Below, in pieces: positions 17,677 to 25,893 of a DNA stretch of 64,000 nucleotides (position 1 is the stretch's first letter; the number at the start of each line of letters is the position of its first letter). The DNA is taken from assembly GCA_051748085.1 (NCBI GenBank), contig JBNJHA010000006.1:6291-70290 (forward strand), given 5' to 3'. Both the position numbers and the translations under genes were made by a program. The notes below the pieces were generated by a model. It saw nothing but the letters and a program-made list of their open reading frames with translations. It made no database searches and was not told where the DNA came from. Source of the DNA: CAYNNQ01 sp051748085 (GTDB taxonomy: Bacteria; Desulfobacterota; Desulfovibrionia; Desulfovibrionales; Desulfonatronovibrionaceae).

Positions 17677-17705
17677 TTCCATTTAAAATTTACAGGCGGG
17701 TTTTT

Positions 17706-18248
17706 ATGAGTGAAGAAAAGAATGAAACATGGGAGGAATTCCTGGCTCCTCTGGGCGAGGATCTTTTTAATTATGCGCTGGAAAGAGAAGATATTAAACT
17801 GATTGCCTCCGGATTGCCTGAAGAGTGCGCGATCAATCCGGACAGCGTAGAATATGAATTGCAAATATTAAAGATTATAAGCGTTGGTTGGGCTTTTGCC
17901 TATTATATCGAGGAGCATGTGGTCCGGGATTTTTTGTCCAATGCTTACTGGGAGGCTGTAAGAGATGTGTGTACCAATCTTTCCCGGAGTACGGGGCTTT
18001 TGATAGGCAAGAATTTGGATTATTTTGAAATAATCAAGTCCAGATTCAATTTATATGTCAACGCATTGGAGAAGGCCGGAAAGGGATGCAGTCCGGCTTC
18101 GGTTATTGGGCCCGAATTTGCCGCGGCATGCGGAGACAAAAGTGACATCTTCTGTGTACATGCCGGCACAAAGTTGTTCATAGGCATCCTGGGAAGGGTC
18201 AGGGAGTATTTAATCGCTCAGGAAGTGTGCCTTGTCGAAGATGTCTAA
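17706..18248 (+). CDS. Hypothetical protein in fxsA-rarD interval
   Basis: A 180-residue soluble, helix-rich protein with no recognised domain. It begins MSEEKNETWEEFLAPLG, has no signal peptide or membrane span, and contains five cysteines scattered without a metal-binding spacing. The ATG at 17706 follows CAGGCGGG. Its last codons overlap the rarD start by 8 bases (ATGTCTAA), so it is translated with rarD as part of the five-gene operon from the Fe-S protein onward. Confidence 0.8.
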   Translation: MSEEKNETWEEFLAPLGEDLFNYALEREDIKLIASGLPEECAINPDSVEYELQILKIISVGWAFAYYIEEHVVRDFLSNAYWEAVRDVCTNLSRSTGLLIGKNLDYFEIIKSRFNLYVNALEKAGKGCSPASVIGPEFAAACGDKSDIFCVHAGTKLFIGILGRVREYLIAQEVCLVEDV

Positions 18249-19149
18249 CGAGCCGCCCCGGAGCAGCCCGGCCGGACTTTTTGCTGGAGCGGGGGCTTTT
18301 TTTATCTGGGGTATTCTGCCCTGTTACTGGAAAGCGCTCAAGAGCGTTCCCGCGGCAGAAATTTTGTGCCACCGCATGTTCTGGTCCCTGGTTTTTGTCG
18401 CAATAGTTCTCACCATGTGGAGACGCTGGAAAGAAGTTTTTGCTGCTCTCACTTCCCGGAAAAACATTCTTTTCTTTATGTGCAGTAGCAGTCTTCTGGC
18501 CGTAAACTGGCTGACGTATATCTGGGGAGTAAACGCCGGTTTTGTCCTGGAAGCGAGCATGGGCTATTATATAAATCCTCTGGTCAATGTATTCCTGGGT
18601 TTTATTTTTTTTCAGGATCGCTTGCGCCGTTTCCAGATTCTGGCCATTATTCTGGCTGTGGCGGGAGTGGCCAACCTGGTTATAAATTACGGTCGATTTC
18701 CGTGGATAGCTTTGACTTTGGCCTTTTCTTTCGGTTTGTACGGGCTTATTCGTAAATTGGTCCGTGTCGAATCGTTGCCCGGCTTGTGTGTCGAATCTTT
18801 TTTTATGAGCGTACCGGCGCTGGTCTTTTTGATCTGGCGTCATCTTTCAGGTGCGGGCGCTTTAGGCGCCGGGGCGTTTGAAGTGGACGCCCTGTTGATC
18901 GGAGCAGGTGCGGTTACGGCTGTTCCATTGCTTTTATTTGCTTTTTGCGCTCGAAGATTGCGTTTAGTGGAAGTCGGCATTCTGCAGTACCTGGCCCCGA
19001 CCTGCATGTTTTTGCTCGGCGTTTTCATTTTTGGCGAACCGTTTACACTTGTTCATTTGATTACTTTTGTCTGTATCTGGACCGGCATAGCAATTTATAG
19101 CATTGAAACTGTCTGCTATATGCGCAGGCATACGCCTGATCTGCTGTAG
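18241..19149 (+). CDS. rarD: RarD-type EamA family permease
   Basis: A 302-residue drug/metabolite transporter with ten transmembrane helices. The N terminus reads SPAGLFAGAGAFFIWGILPCYWKALKSVPAAEILCHRMFWSL, which is the hallmark of the RarD subgroup (W-G-x-x-P-x-Y-W-K, then E-I-L-x-H-R-x-x-W-S). Later blocks include NWLTYIWGVNAGFVLEASMGYYINPLVNVFLG. Substrates of RarD are not established, though chloramphenicol sensitivity was the original phenotype. The ATG at 18241 overlaps the upstream stop. It closes the operon that starts at 14885. Confidence 0.9.
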   Translation: MSNEPPRSSPAGLFAGAGAFFIWGILPCYWKALKSVPAAEILCHRMFWSLVFVAIVLTMWRRWKEVFAALTSRKNILFFMCSSSLLAVNWLTYIWGVNAGFVLEASMGYYINPLVNVFLGFIFFQDRLRRFQILAIILAVAGVANLVINYGRFPWIALTLAFSFGLYGLIRKLVRVESLPGLCVESFFMSVPALVFLIWRHLSGAGALGAGAFEVDALLIGAGAVTAVPLLLFAFCARRLRLVEVGILQYLAPTCMFLLGVFIFGEPFTLVHLITFVCIWTGIAIYSIETVCYMRRHTPDLL

Positions 19150-19192
19150 GCGTCTATTGTTTGTTTTGGAACGCGGCGCACTTTGCTGCTTA

Positions 19193-19264
19193 AAATCTCA
19201 TTTCCGAATCCGAAACTTGATATTTTTAAATCCGGTTTTTTTTTAAATTTCCGGATAAGAACTA
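19193..19264 (-). repeat. R1 dispersed element, partial copy E
   Basis: About 70 bp matching only the right part of R1: AAAATCTCATTTCCGA, then CCGAAACTTGATATTTTTAA, then the CCGG...TTTCCGGATAAGAAC end. The left part with the 30-codon frame is absent. Same orientation as the full copies. Confidence 0.65.
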
Positions 19265-19278
19265 TTTAAGTGCCGTGA

Positions 19279-19307
19279 TTGACAGGATAAATTATTTAGC
19301 ATAAGTT
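19279..19307 (+). promoter_or_regulatory. Predicted sigma70 promoter for amino-acid ABC operon
   Basis: TTGACA at 19279-19284 and TAAGTT at 19302-19307 with a 17-base spacer, about 47 bases before the ATG of the ATPase gene. The -35 hexamer is perfect; the -10 matches four of six. Confidence 0.55.
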
Positions 19308-19354
19308 AATTGATAGAATTTAGTAATTTATTGTTAAGTGTGGGAGATAACAGA

Positions 19355-20131
19355 ATGAATGTTGATCCGGCTGCCGCGCTGGTTACCGACGGTATTCATA
19401 AGAGTTTTGGCGGACTGGAAGTGTTGAAAGGGATTTCAGTTACTGCGAATGAAGGCGATGTGATTGCCTTGATCGGCTCCAGCGGTTCCGGCAAGAGTAC
19501 TTTTCTGCGCTGCATCAATATGCTCGAAGTTCCGGATAAAGGCGGAGTATATGTAAATGGGGAACTTATCGAGCTGGCCAAGAACAAACACGGCGAAACA
19601 GTTCCCAAGAGTACGAAACAGGTTGACCGCATCCGGACCAAACTGGCCATGGTTTTTCAGCAGTTTAATCTTTGGTCGCATATGACCATATTGGAAAATG
19701 TCATGGAAGCGCCGGTTCATGTTTTGAAAACACCTAAAAAGGAAGCCAGAAGAAGGGCCATGGAACTGCTGGACAAGGTGGGCATAGCGGACAAAGCGAA
19801 AAATTATCCGGCACATCTGTCCGGAGGACAGGAGCAGAGAGCGGCCATAGCCAGGGCCCTGGCTATGGATCCGGAAGTTATGCTTCTTGATGAACCGACT
19901 TCGGCTCTGGATCCTGAACTTGTCGGCGAAGTCCTGGCGGTCTTAAGACAACTCGCGAAGGAAGGCAGTACAATGATTATTGCCACGCACGAAATGGATT
20001 TTGCCAAGGAGATGGCCTCTGAGGTGGTGTACATGTTTGAAGGCTGTATAGAAGAGCAGGGACCACCTTCCAGAGTTTTTGAAAATCCAGATTCGGATCA
20101 GTGCCGGAAATTTCTGGCTCGTTTTTTATAG
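19355..20131 (+). CDS. Polar amino-acid ABC transporter ATP-binding protein
   Basis: A 258-residue ABC ATPase of the HisP/GlnQ/ArtP family, powering amino-acid import at the inner membrane. Walker A is GSSGSGKST near residue 48, the signature LSGGQEQRAAIARALAM, Walker B VMLLDEPTSALD, and the switch His is in IIATHEMDFA. LRCINMLEVPDKG after Walker A is typical of this subfamily. The ATG at 19355 with GGGAGA upstream is used although the frame opens earlier. The ATPase-first order (ATPase, binding protein, two permeases) and close spacing indicate one operon. Confidence 0.95.
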   Translation: MNVDPAAALVTDGIHKSFGGLEVLKGISVTANEGDVIALIGSSGSGKSTFLRCINMLEVPDKGGVYVNGELIELAKNKHGETVPKSTKQVDRIRTKLAMVFQQFNLWSHMTILENVMEAPVHVLKTPKKEARRRAMELLDKVGIADKAKNYPAHLSGGQEQRAAIARALAMDPEVMLLDEPTSALDPELVGEVLAVLRQLAKEGSTMIIATHEMDFAKEMASEVVYMFEGCIEEQGPPSRVFENPDSDQCRKFLARFL

Positions 20132-20161
20132 TCTAACTCAACATTTAAAGGAGAACTGGTC

Positions 20162-20947
20162 ATGATCAAGTTGTTGCGTTTTTTTGTTTGCCTCGCCGGG
20201 ATTATGTGTTTGACGGTCGGGGCTGTTCAGGCTGATGAAATTAAAAAAGTGCGGATTGGCACCGAGGGCGCTTATCCGCCTTTTAACTATGTGGATTCCG
20301 AGGGAAATTTACAGGGCTTTGACGTGGATGTGGCCAAAGCGCTTTGCGACGCCATGGACGTTGAATGCGAATTTGTTGTGCAGGATTGGGACGGTATGAT
20401 CCCCGGGCTTTTGGCCAAGAAGTACGATGCGATCATTGCTTCGATGTCCATTACAGAAGAACGTAAGAAAAAAGTTGATTTTACCAATAAGTATTATCAG
20501 ACGCCCGCTAAATTTGTCGCTAAAAAAGGGGCGTTTACCGATTTTGATGAGGACAGCCTGGACGGCAAGGTAGTAGGGGTACAGCGGGCGACCATCCATG
20601 AAAATTTTGTCCGGGAAAAATTCGGCGACCAGGTTGAAATTCGTTCTTATGCAACATTGGATGAAGCCAATATGGATCTGGTGTCGGGCCGACTTGATCT
20701 AGTCTGCGCCGATTCCGTCCCCCTGCAGGAGAGTTTGCTGGATAAAGATTACGGCGAGGATTATACTTTTGTCGGTCCCGGATATATCGACGAAAAATGG
20801 TTTGGTGAAGGCATTGGCATAGCCTTGCGCAAGGACGATGACAGGCTGAAAGAGATGTTTAACAAGGCGATTACAAAAATTCGCAACGATGGAACATATC
20901 AGAAGATAAACGCCAAATATTTCGATTTCGATGTTTATGGCGAATAG
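20162..20947 (+). CDS. Polar amino-acid ABC transporter, periplasmic binding protein
   Basis: A 261-residue secreted protein with a signal peptide (FFVCLAGIMCLTVGAVQA, cleavage before DEIKK). The mature part has the SBP family 3 fold: KVRIGTEGAYPPFNYVDSEGNLQGFDVDVA, then YDAIIASMSITEERKKKVDFTNKYY. These match the LAO/histidine/arginine-binding group (ArgT/HisJ-like), so a basic or polar amino acid is the likely ligand. It follows the ATPase gene by 30 bases. A strong hairpin lies after its stop and could raise its level over the permeases. Confidence 0.93.
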   Translation: MIKLLRFFVCLAGIMCLTVGAVQADEIKKVRIGTEGAYPPFNYVDSEGNLQGFDVDVAKALCDAMDVECEFVVQDWDGMIPGLLAKKYDAIIASMSITEERKKKVDFTNKYYQTPAKFVAKKGAFTDFDEDSLDGKVVGVQRATIHENFVREKFGDQVEIRSYATLDEANMDLVSGRLDLVCADSVPLQESLLDKDYGEDYTFVGPGYIDEKWFGEGIGIALRKDDDRLKEMFNKAITKIRNDGTYQKINAKYFDFDVYGE

Positions 20948-20964
20948 GCATAGATATAATTGGC

Positions 20965-20999
20965 CGTCCGGCATTGTCTTTACCGGGCCATGCCGGACG
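20965..20999 (+). terminator. Hairpin after binding-protein gene
   Basis: A perfect 10-bp inverted repeat, CGTCCGGCAT and ATGCCGGACG, spaced by 15 bases and followed by CTTTGTTATAT. It lies between the binding-protein gene and the permease genes, so it may act as a partial terminator or mRNA 3'-end protector rather than ending the operon. Confidence 0.6.
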
Positions 21000-21101
21000 C
21001 TTTGTTATATCTGCTTTTCATGCGGGAATTTTTGAATTTCTGGAGAAAACCTGTTAATTCCTTCAATTACAGGCATTAAATTCAGAGGATAATGGGCAAA
21101 A

Positions 21102-21785
21102 ATGCTATACGGTTATGGAGATCTCCTTTTAAAGGGTTTTCAGTTGACCTTGCTGGTGGGCATTACCTCCATGGCATTGGCAATTTTCTTCGGCCTGTTC
21201 GGTTCTTGGGCAAAATCGGTTTCTTCCGCTTATGTCCGGGCCGCGGCCAATATTTATACCACTGTGTTTAGAGGGATTCCGGAACTGGTTTTGATTTTAC
21301 TTGTTTATTACGGCGTGCCAACTCTTATTCAGGATTTTCTTGCGGTCATGGGCTCGGAAGTGCGTATAAATTTCAACCCCTTTATTTCCGGAGTATGCAC
21401 TATCGGCGTGATATATGGGGCGTTTACCACGGAAGTTTTTCGAGGGGCGTATATGGCCGTGGATAAGGGCCAGATTGAGGCCGCCCGCTCTCTGGGAATG
21501 AACAGGGGGCTTGCATTCCGGCGTATTACCCTTCCGCAGATGTGGCGTTTCGCCTTGCCCGGGCTGGGAAATGTCTGGATGGTATTGATAAAGGCTACGG
21601 CTCTTGTTTCCGTGATCCAGCTCCCGGAATTGATGCGCAATGCCGATATCGCGGCCAAGGCCACGCGAAAACCTTTTACTTTTTATTTTATTGCTTCCTT
21701 GATTTATTTGATAATCACGATTGCTTCTCTTATCATTCAGCATAAGGCAGAGTCTTGGGCTAACAGAGGGGTCAGGAGGGCTTAA
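21102..21785 (+). CDS. Polar amino-acid ABC transporter permease (HisQ type)
   Basis: A 227-residue inner-membrane permease with about five helices. It begins LYGYGDLLLKGFQLTLLVGITSMALAIFFGLFGSWAK, typical of the HisQ/ArtQ group, and has the ABC-coupling loop EAARSLGMNRGLAFRRITLPQMWRFALPGLGN. The next gene starts 5 bases after its stop, with the ribosome site of that gene lying inside this one. Confidence 0.93.
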   Translation: MLYGYGDLLLKGFQLTLLVGITSMALAIFFGLFGSWAKSVSSAYVRAAANIYTTVFRGIPELVLILLVYYGVPTLIQDFLAVMGSEVRINFNPFISGVCTIGVIYGAFTTEVFRGAYMAVDKGQIEAARSLGMNRGLAFRRITLPQMWRFALPGLGNVWMVLIKATALVSVIQLPELMRNADIAAKATRKPFTFYFIASLIYLIITIASLIIQHKAESWANRGVRRA

Positions 21786-21789
21786 AATT

Positions 21790-22488
21790 TTGTTTGAAAT
21801 TATATGGAAAAGTCTTCCGCAGCTTATAGACGGAGTATGGGTGACCATACAATTGACCGCCTTGAGCGTTCTGTTCGGTCTTGTCCTGGCGGTACCTTTA
21901 TCTTTACTTCGTGTGTCCAGAAATAAATTACTCAGTTATCCCGCTTATTGCTTTAATTTTTATTTTCGCGGCACTCCGCTGCTGGTTCAGATATTTATGG
22001 TCTACTACGGCAGCGGGCAATTTTTTCAGTTTCTGCAGAGTATCGGGCTTTGGGGGTTTTTCCGGGAAGCATACTTTTGCGCGATATTGACCTTGACCTT
22101 AAACACCGCCGCTTACACCGCGGAAATACTGCGCGGAGGCATAGAGGCGGTCCCTTTTGGGGAAATAGAGGCGGGTAGGGCTTGCGGCATGTCCAAGTCT
22201 CTCTTGTACAGAAGGATTATTCTGCCCAAAGCTTTCCGGATTGCCTGGCCGGCCTATACGAATGAGGTCATTTTTTTGCTTCAGGCCACCTCATTGGTTT
22301 CTATTATTACAGTCATGGATATTACAGGTGTTGCCCGCGTACTGTCCGCCAAAAATTTTGCTTTCTATGAGATATTCTTAACTGCGTCGGCACTTTATTT
22401 GGTTCTGGTTTATGGAGTGCTTTTCGTGTTTAAGAAAATTGAGCGTCGAATTACCAACCATCTCCGTCAGCCTATGATGTCCGATTAG
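21790..22488 (+). CDS. Polar amino-acid ABC transporter permease (HisM type)
   Basis: A 232-residue partner permease. The TTG at 21790 is chosen: GGAGGG lies 9-10 bases upstream, and translation then begins MFEIIWKSLPQLIDGVWVTIQLTALSVLFG as expected for HisM-type subunits. The longer open frame reading back to 21721 would overlap the upstream gene heavily. The coupling loop is EAGRACGMSKSLLYRRIILPKAFRIAWP. R1 copy C begins directly after the stop codon. Confidence 0.92.
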   Translation: MFEIIWKSLPQLIDGVWVTIQLTALSVLFGLVLAVPLSLLRVSRNKLLSYPAYCFNFYFRGTPLLVQIFMVYYGSGQFFQFLQSIGLWGFFREAYFCAILTLTLNTAAYTAEILRGGIEAVPFGEIEAGRACGMSKSLLYRRIILPKAFRIAWPAYTNEVIFLLQATSLVSIITVMDITGVARVLSAKNFAFYEIFLTASALYLVLVYGVLFVFKKIERRITNHLRQPMMSD

Positions 22489-22679
22489 CTAGTTTTCATC
22501 CGGGAATGGCCTTTTTCCAGTTTAACGGCGTTGATTTCCGTAATTATTCGATCACGTATTAAGATAGACTCGCTCATAATTACTTAATGTCTTTGTTAAA
22601 CAGGAAAAAATCTCATTTTCAGACCTAAAACCCGATATTTTTAAAACCGGAAATTTTTTAATTTCCGGATAAGAACCAG
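22489..22679 (-). repeat. R1 dispersed element, copy C
   Basis: 191 bp, full length, from CTAGTTTTCATCCGG to ATAAGAACCAG. It has the complete minus-strand 30-codon frame (ATG at 22578, TAA at 22486-22488 using the permease stop region) and the right-end CCGGAAATT/AATTTCCGG hairpin. The ends form an imperfect inverted repeat, CTAGTTTTCATCCGG against CTGGTTCTTATCCGG. Confidence 0.78.
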
Positions 22680-22790
22680 TTGCTAAATTCTCGCCCGTTG
22701 ACAATCTCTTTTTCACCCAAACCGCGTTGAATTTTTAGTCTGCATCAAAATGTAATTTGCAGTGAACTTTTTAATGTAGTGAATAGTTAC
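22680..22790. repeat. R3 dispersed element beside R1 copy C
   Basis: About 111 bp ending GTAGTGAATAGTTAC, whose reverse complement GTAACTATTCACTAC matches the R3 end elsewhere. The left end GTTGCTAAATTCTCGCC is like that at 7038. It directly abuts R1, as at the ferredoxin locus. Confidence 0.5.
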
Positions 22791-22832
22791 CAATTTGCTT
22801 ATGTTACCCCCGGGGAAAATTTGGAAAAATTA

Positions 22833-22861
22833 TTGACAATTGGTTAAAGGAAAACTAAATT
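22833..22861 (+). promoter_or_regulatory. Sigma70 promoter of tRNA-Pro
   Basis: TTGACA at 22833-22838 and TAAATT at 22856-22861, 17-base spacer, with the mature tRNA starting 10 bases downstream. Confidence 0.75.
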
Positions 22862-22870
22862 TCGATAGAA

Positions 22871-22947
22871 CGGGACGTAGCGCAGTCTGGGAGCGCACCT
22901 GAATGGGGTTCAGGGGGTCGCAGGTTCAAATCCTGCCGTCCCGACCA
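22871..22947 (+). tRNA. tRNA-Pro (anticodon GGG)
   Basis: A 77-nt cloverleaf: acceptor CGGGACG pairing with CGTCCCG, D stem GCGC/GCGC, anticodon stem CCTGA/TCAGG with loop ATGGGGT (anticodon GGG), T arm GCAGG-TTCAAAT-CCTGC, discriminator A and encoded CCA. The C1-G72 start is typical of bacterial tRNA-Pro. Confidence 0.97.
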
Positions 22948-22958
22948 CAGATTTCAAG

Positions 22959-22991
22959 GGGTTAGGTCATACGGCTTAACCTCTTTTTTTT
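22959..22991 (+). terminator. Terminator after tRNA-Pro
   Basis: Inverted repeat AGGGGTTAGG ... CTTAACCTCT followed by a run of eight T. Confidence 0.8.
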
Positions 22992-23029
22992 GATCCAACT
23001 ACATAAATGCATTACATTTTGTTTTTGAC

Positions 23030-23120
23030 GTATTTGTTCAGCAAAATTTTTGCGAGCTGAGACTTTCGCCCCGCAGTTTTCAGCAAATGCATGCAAAAAA
23101 TCCGGTTGCCTTTTTTCTGT
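23030..23120. repeat. R3 dispersed element, copy lacking a clear right end
   Basis: Starts GTATTTGTTCAGCAAAATTT, the same left end as the 271-bp copy at 29626, and includes CAGCAAATGCATGCAAAAAATCCGG. The expected TGAATAGTTAC right end is not visible before the CoA-binding gene, so the copy seems truncated. Confidence 0.55.
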
Positions 23121-23132
23121 CAGCCGGAATTT

Positions 23133-23507
23133 TTAGAATTGTCCTGTCCGCAGGAGCACTAGAGTGCATGCCTCCTCACATTTAATCTCATTCTCTTCCA
23201 GTCTTTTTTTAAGTTCCTGGTTTTCCGCTCCGGGGTTGAAGATTACTCGACCAGGGGCAAGTCTTATTATTTTTTCTTTAAGTGATGAGGATACTTTGCT
23301 GGAAACATATACTGTCAGAGTGTCAACCCTGTTTTTGATTTGGTCTAGATCTCCTGCTACCGGCAGATCCTCGATAAATTCCAGCGCCGGATGCACAGGA
23401 ATAACCTCGTGCCCATATTCCAGGAGCATTTTGATTGCCTTGTTTGAGTATCTTTCCGTTTTAGGACTGGCTCCTAATACGGCCACATTTTGTGAATTCT
23501 TGCTCAT
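23133..23507 (-). CDS. CoA-binding domain protein
   Basis: A 124-residue Rossmann-fold protein of the YccU-like CoA-binding family. Typical segments are NVAVLGASPKTERYSNKAIKMLLEYGHEVIPVHP at the N terminus and VIFNPGAENQELKKRLEENEIKCEEACTLVLL at the end. The ATG at 23507, with AAGGTG upstream, gives the usual length. Such proteins resemble the CoA-binding domain of succinyl-CoA synthetase alpha subunits; the biological role is unknown. It is a single gene between tRNA-Pro and a divergent binding-protein gene. Confidence 0.88.
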   Translation of the reverse strand: MSKNSQNVAVLGASPKTERYSNKAIKMLLEYGHEVIPVHPALEFIEDLPVAGDLDQIKNRVDTLTVYVSSKVSSSLKEKIIRLAPGRVIFNPGAENQELKKRLEENEIKCEEACTLVLLRTGQF

Positions 23508-23603
23508 AGGGTTGCACCTTTTCAGTTGCATAAATTTAAAAAAATGAATATTTAGAATTTATATATATTTGATTATCTTTTGAATATTATTAAATCAACG
23601 AGT

Positions 23604-24497
23604 ATGCAAATGCTTTTTTTAAAAAACAGCTTTAGCGGACGATGCTTGTGTTTCTTGCTGGTGTTTACTTTTTTAGCTTCTTCCGCCATTGCGAATAAAA
23701 AGACGATAATATGGCTTGAATCCGATCTCGAGCCTTGTTTCATCCACGAAGGACCTTATAAAGGGATGGGTTATGAGGATGTGATTACCGACATATTGGA
23801 GGAAAATCTGGAAGGATATCATTTTAAAACCCAGAAAGCTAATATCGCCAGAATGTACCGTGAATTCAAATCAGGCCAAAACGTATGCCATGTGGCCTTT
23901 TATAAAAATCCGGAAAGGGAAAAATTTATGTATTTTTCAATACCGAATACCATAACTTTTCCGGTTGTTCTGGTTATGAAGCCCGATAAAGCCGAGCAAT
24001 TTGCCGGCCGTGAATTCTTGAGCCTTGAAGAGATGCTCAAAAACAAGAACTTAAAACTGGCTATAGCTGAAGACCGTTCCTATGGAGCGGCCCTGGATTC
24101 GCTCCTAAAAAAATATGAAAGCAATGAAAACATTTTGTCCTATGCCAAAGACAGTATTAGTCAACATAATTTCAATATGCTGCTCAACGACCGGATTGAC
24201 TATACATTGGCTTTGCCTGAGGAGGTTATGTATTGGGCCGAGCAGAATGATGCCCGGGATAAAATAAGCATATTTCATCTTGCTGAAAATCAAGGGCGGT
24301 ATGATACTTGGTATGGATATGTTGCTTGTCCGAAAACAGAATGGGGCAAAAAAACCATAACAAGGATAAATAAAGTCCTTATGGAGCAAAGGCCGACAGA
24401 GCGCTACAGGAAAGCCTATGAACGCTGGATCGACGAGGACAGCCTGCCCCGATACAGAAAATTATATCAGAAATATTTTTTGCAGACCACGGAATAA
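23604..24497 (+). CDS. Periplasmic solute-binding-like protein (SBP family 3 related)
   Basis: A 297-residue secreted protein. After a basic start there is a signal peptide (CLCFLLVFTFLASSAIA) and the mature protein begins NKKTIIWLESDLEPCFIHEGPYKGMGYEDVITDIL. Later, FKSGQNVCHVAFYKNPEREKFMYFSIP resembles extracellular solute-binding family 3 proteins of a lineage often found without transporter genes. No permease or ATPase is adjacent, so it may serve as a sensor-associated or orphan binding protein. Start codon choice is uncertain: ATGs at 23604 and 23610 are both possible and neither has a clear ribosome site. Confidence 0.75.
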   Translation: MQMLFLKNSFSGRCLCFLLVFTFLASSAIANKKTIIWLESDLEPCFIHEGPYKGMGYEDVITDILEENLEGYHFKTQKANIARMYREFKSGQNVCHVAFYKNPEREKFMYFSIPNTITFPVVLVMKPDKAEQFAGREFLSLEEMLKNKNLKLAIAEDRSYGAALDSLLKKYESNENILSYAKDSISQHNFNMLLNDRIDYTLALPEEVMYWAEQNDARDKISIFHLAENQGRYDTWYGYVACPKTEWGKKTITRINKVLMEQRPTERYRKAYERWIDEDSLPRYRKLYQKYFLQTTE

Positions 24498-24768
24498 TGG
24501 TTTTCCCCTTCTCGCTTTGGTTTTCCCGGAATCCGATCCTGAATCAGGGTACCCCGGAAACGGTTGGTCCCCTTGGTTGGAGCAATTTTTATTTTTTAGA
24601 GTTTGCGGAAGTATTTTTCTTATTGAAATGTGGCCTTGAATATTGCCCGGGACGTTAATTTATATCCCAATGCTGAATCCGTCCATGTTTACATTCGTAA
24701 CACTTTGGATTTATTGCCAAAGAGTTATCGGAAATTTTTCCGGTCGTCGAGTTTGGGAAAAAACAAAA
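24498..24768. other. Intergenic region without recognised feature
   Basis: About 270 bases between convergent genes. No terminator with a good stem and T run, no RNA gene and no repeat copy was seen. Confidence 0.4.
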
Positions 24769-25893
24769 TTATTTGCTTAGTTCATTCACTCTGGTTATTT
24801 CTTTCTTGAATGTCTGTATTCTGCGTACTGATTGTTCCAGGCGTTCCCGGGTTATCTTTCCTTCCTCGAGTAATTGATTAATTATTTTCAATGCTTTTGA
24901 AGCTATGTCCGGTTCGTATTCTAAATTATTTCCAAATAATAAAATGTCCGAACCGGCGGACAATGCTTTTTCTATGACCGTCTTTAATCCGAAATGGTCC
25001 GTGATCGCCTTCATTTGCAGATCGTCGGTTATTATCGGTCTCTGGCATTCAAGACCCTGGCGCAGCATATGCAGAGTTTTTCGGGAAATGCTGGCCGGAT
25101 ACTTTTTGTCCAGCTTCGCGTTGAAAAGGTGCCCGGTCATCACGGCGAACAGCAGTTGTGATTTAATAAGCTTTTCATACGGGATAAGTTCTTTTTTTTG
25201 CCAGGTTTGCGTGACATCGGTAAGACCCAGGTGGGAATCGTTACGGCTCGATCCGTGCCCTGGAAAATGCTTCAGGCAGCCGGCCACTCCGAATTGATTA
25301 AGGCCGGAGATAAAGGCCCGGCAGTGTTCGACGACTTGGCATGGATTCTCGGAGAAGCTGCGACCGAGGGCGCCGATGACCGGGCATTCCGGATTTGTAT
25401 TTACATCGGCGACCGGAGCGAAATTAAGGTTTATGCCCATCCGGGACAATATTTTGCCTGTTTCGCGACCTTTCTGGTATGTATATTTTTTATCCCGTTT
25501 TCCCATCTCAGACGGGGACGGCAGTTCAGGAAAGCCTGTGTCTGTTTTCAATCTTCTGACCTTCCCCCCTTCCTGATCAACAGCTATCAGCAAAAGCGAA
25601 TCATCGATATCCTGGAGAGTTGAGCACAGTTGTTTTAATTGCGCGGGAGATTTTATGTTTCGGCCGTATTTTTTGTTTTCAAGGTCATAATCAAAGAGCA
25701 CTACTCCGCCGATTTTTCCTTTCTCGATGTCCTGCCAGATATGATGATCGGGTGTGACAGTCGTGCCCCGGAAACCGATCATAATCATTTGGCCGATTTT
25801 ATTGTTGGCCAATTTATGTTCCGCGTTCGAAGTTTGAGCCGCAAAAAAAATAAACAATGCAGTCAAGAGACCGCAGATCTTTTTTATGTTCAT
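24769..25893 (-). CDS. Glycoside hydrolase family 3 beta-N-acetylhexosaminidase (NagZ-like)
   Basis: A 374-residue secreted enzyme with a signal peptide (CGLLTALFIFFAAQTSNA). The GH3 N-terminal barrel shows IGQMIMIGFRG, LLIAVDQEGGKVRRL, the catalytic general-base loop KHFPGHGSSRNDSH and the nucleophile segment PIITDDLQMKAI. These are the NagZ-type landmarks; the enzyme would remove terminal N-acetylglucosamine from peptidoglycan fragments. The signal peptide is notable since E. coli NagZ is cytoplasmic. Its ATG overlaps the stop of the upstream EamA gene by 4 bases, so the two are coupled. Confidence 0.9.
   Translation of the reverse strand: MNIKKICGLLTALFIFFAAQTSNAEHKLANNKIGQMIMIGFRGTTVTPDHHIWQDIEKGKIGGVVLFDYDLENKKYGRNIKSPAQLKQLCSTLQDIDDSLLLIAVDQEGGKVRRLKTDTGFPELPSPSEMGKRDKKYTYQKGRETGKILSRMGINLNFAPVADVNTNPECPVIGALGRSFSENPCQVVEHCRAFISGLNQFGVAGCLKHFPGHGSSRNDSHLGLTDVTQTWQKKELIPYEKLIKSQLLFAVMTGHLFNAKLDKKYPASISRKTLHMLRQGLECQRPIITDDLQMKAITDHFGLKTVIEKALSAGSDILLFGNNLEYEPDIASKALKIINQLLEEGKITRERLEQSVRRIQTFKKEITRVNELSK

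Noticed and set aside
22871..22947. tRNA-Pro as an integration site
   Set aside because: No integrase and no duplicated tRNA 3' end are visible nearby; the R3 copy downstream does not repeat tRNA sequence.
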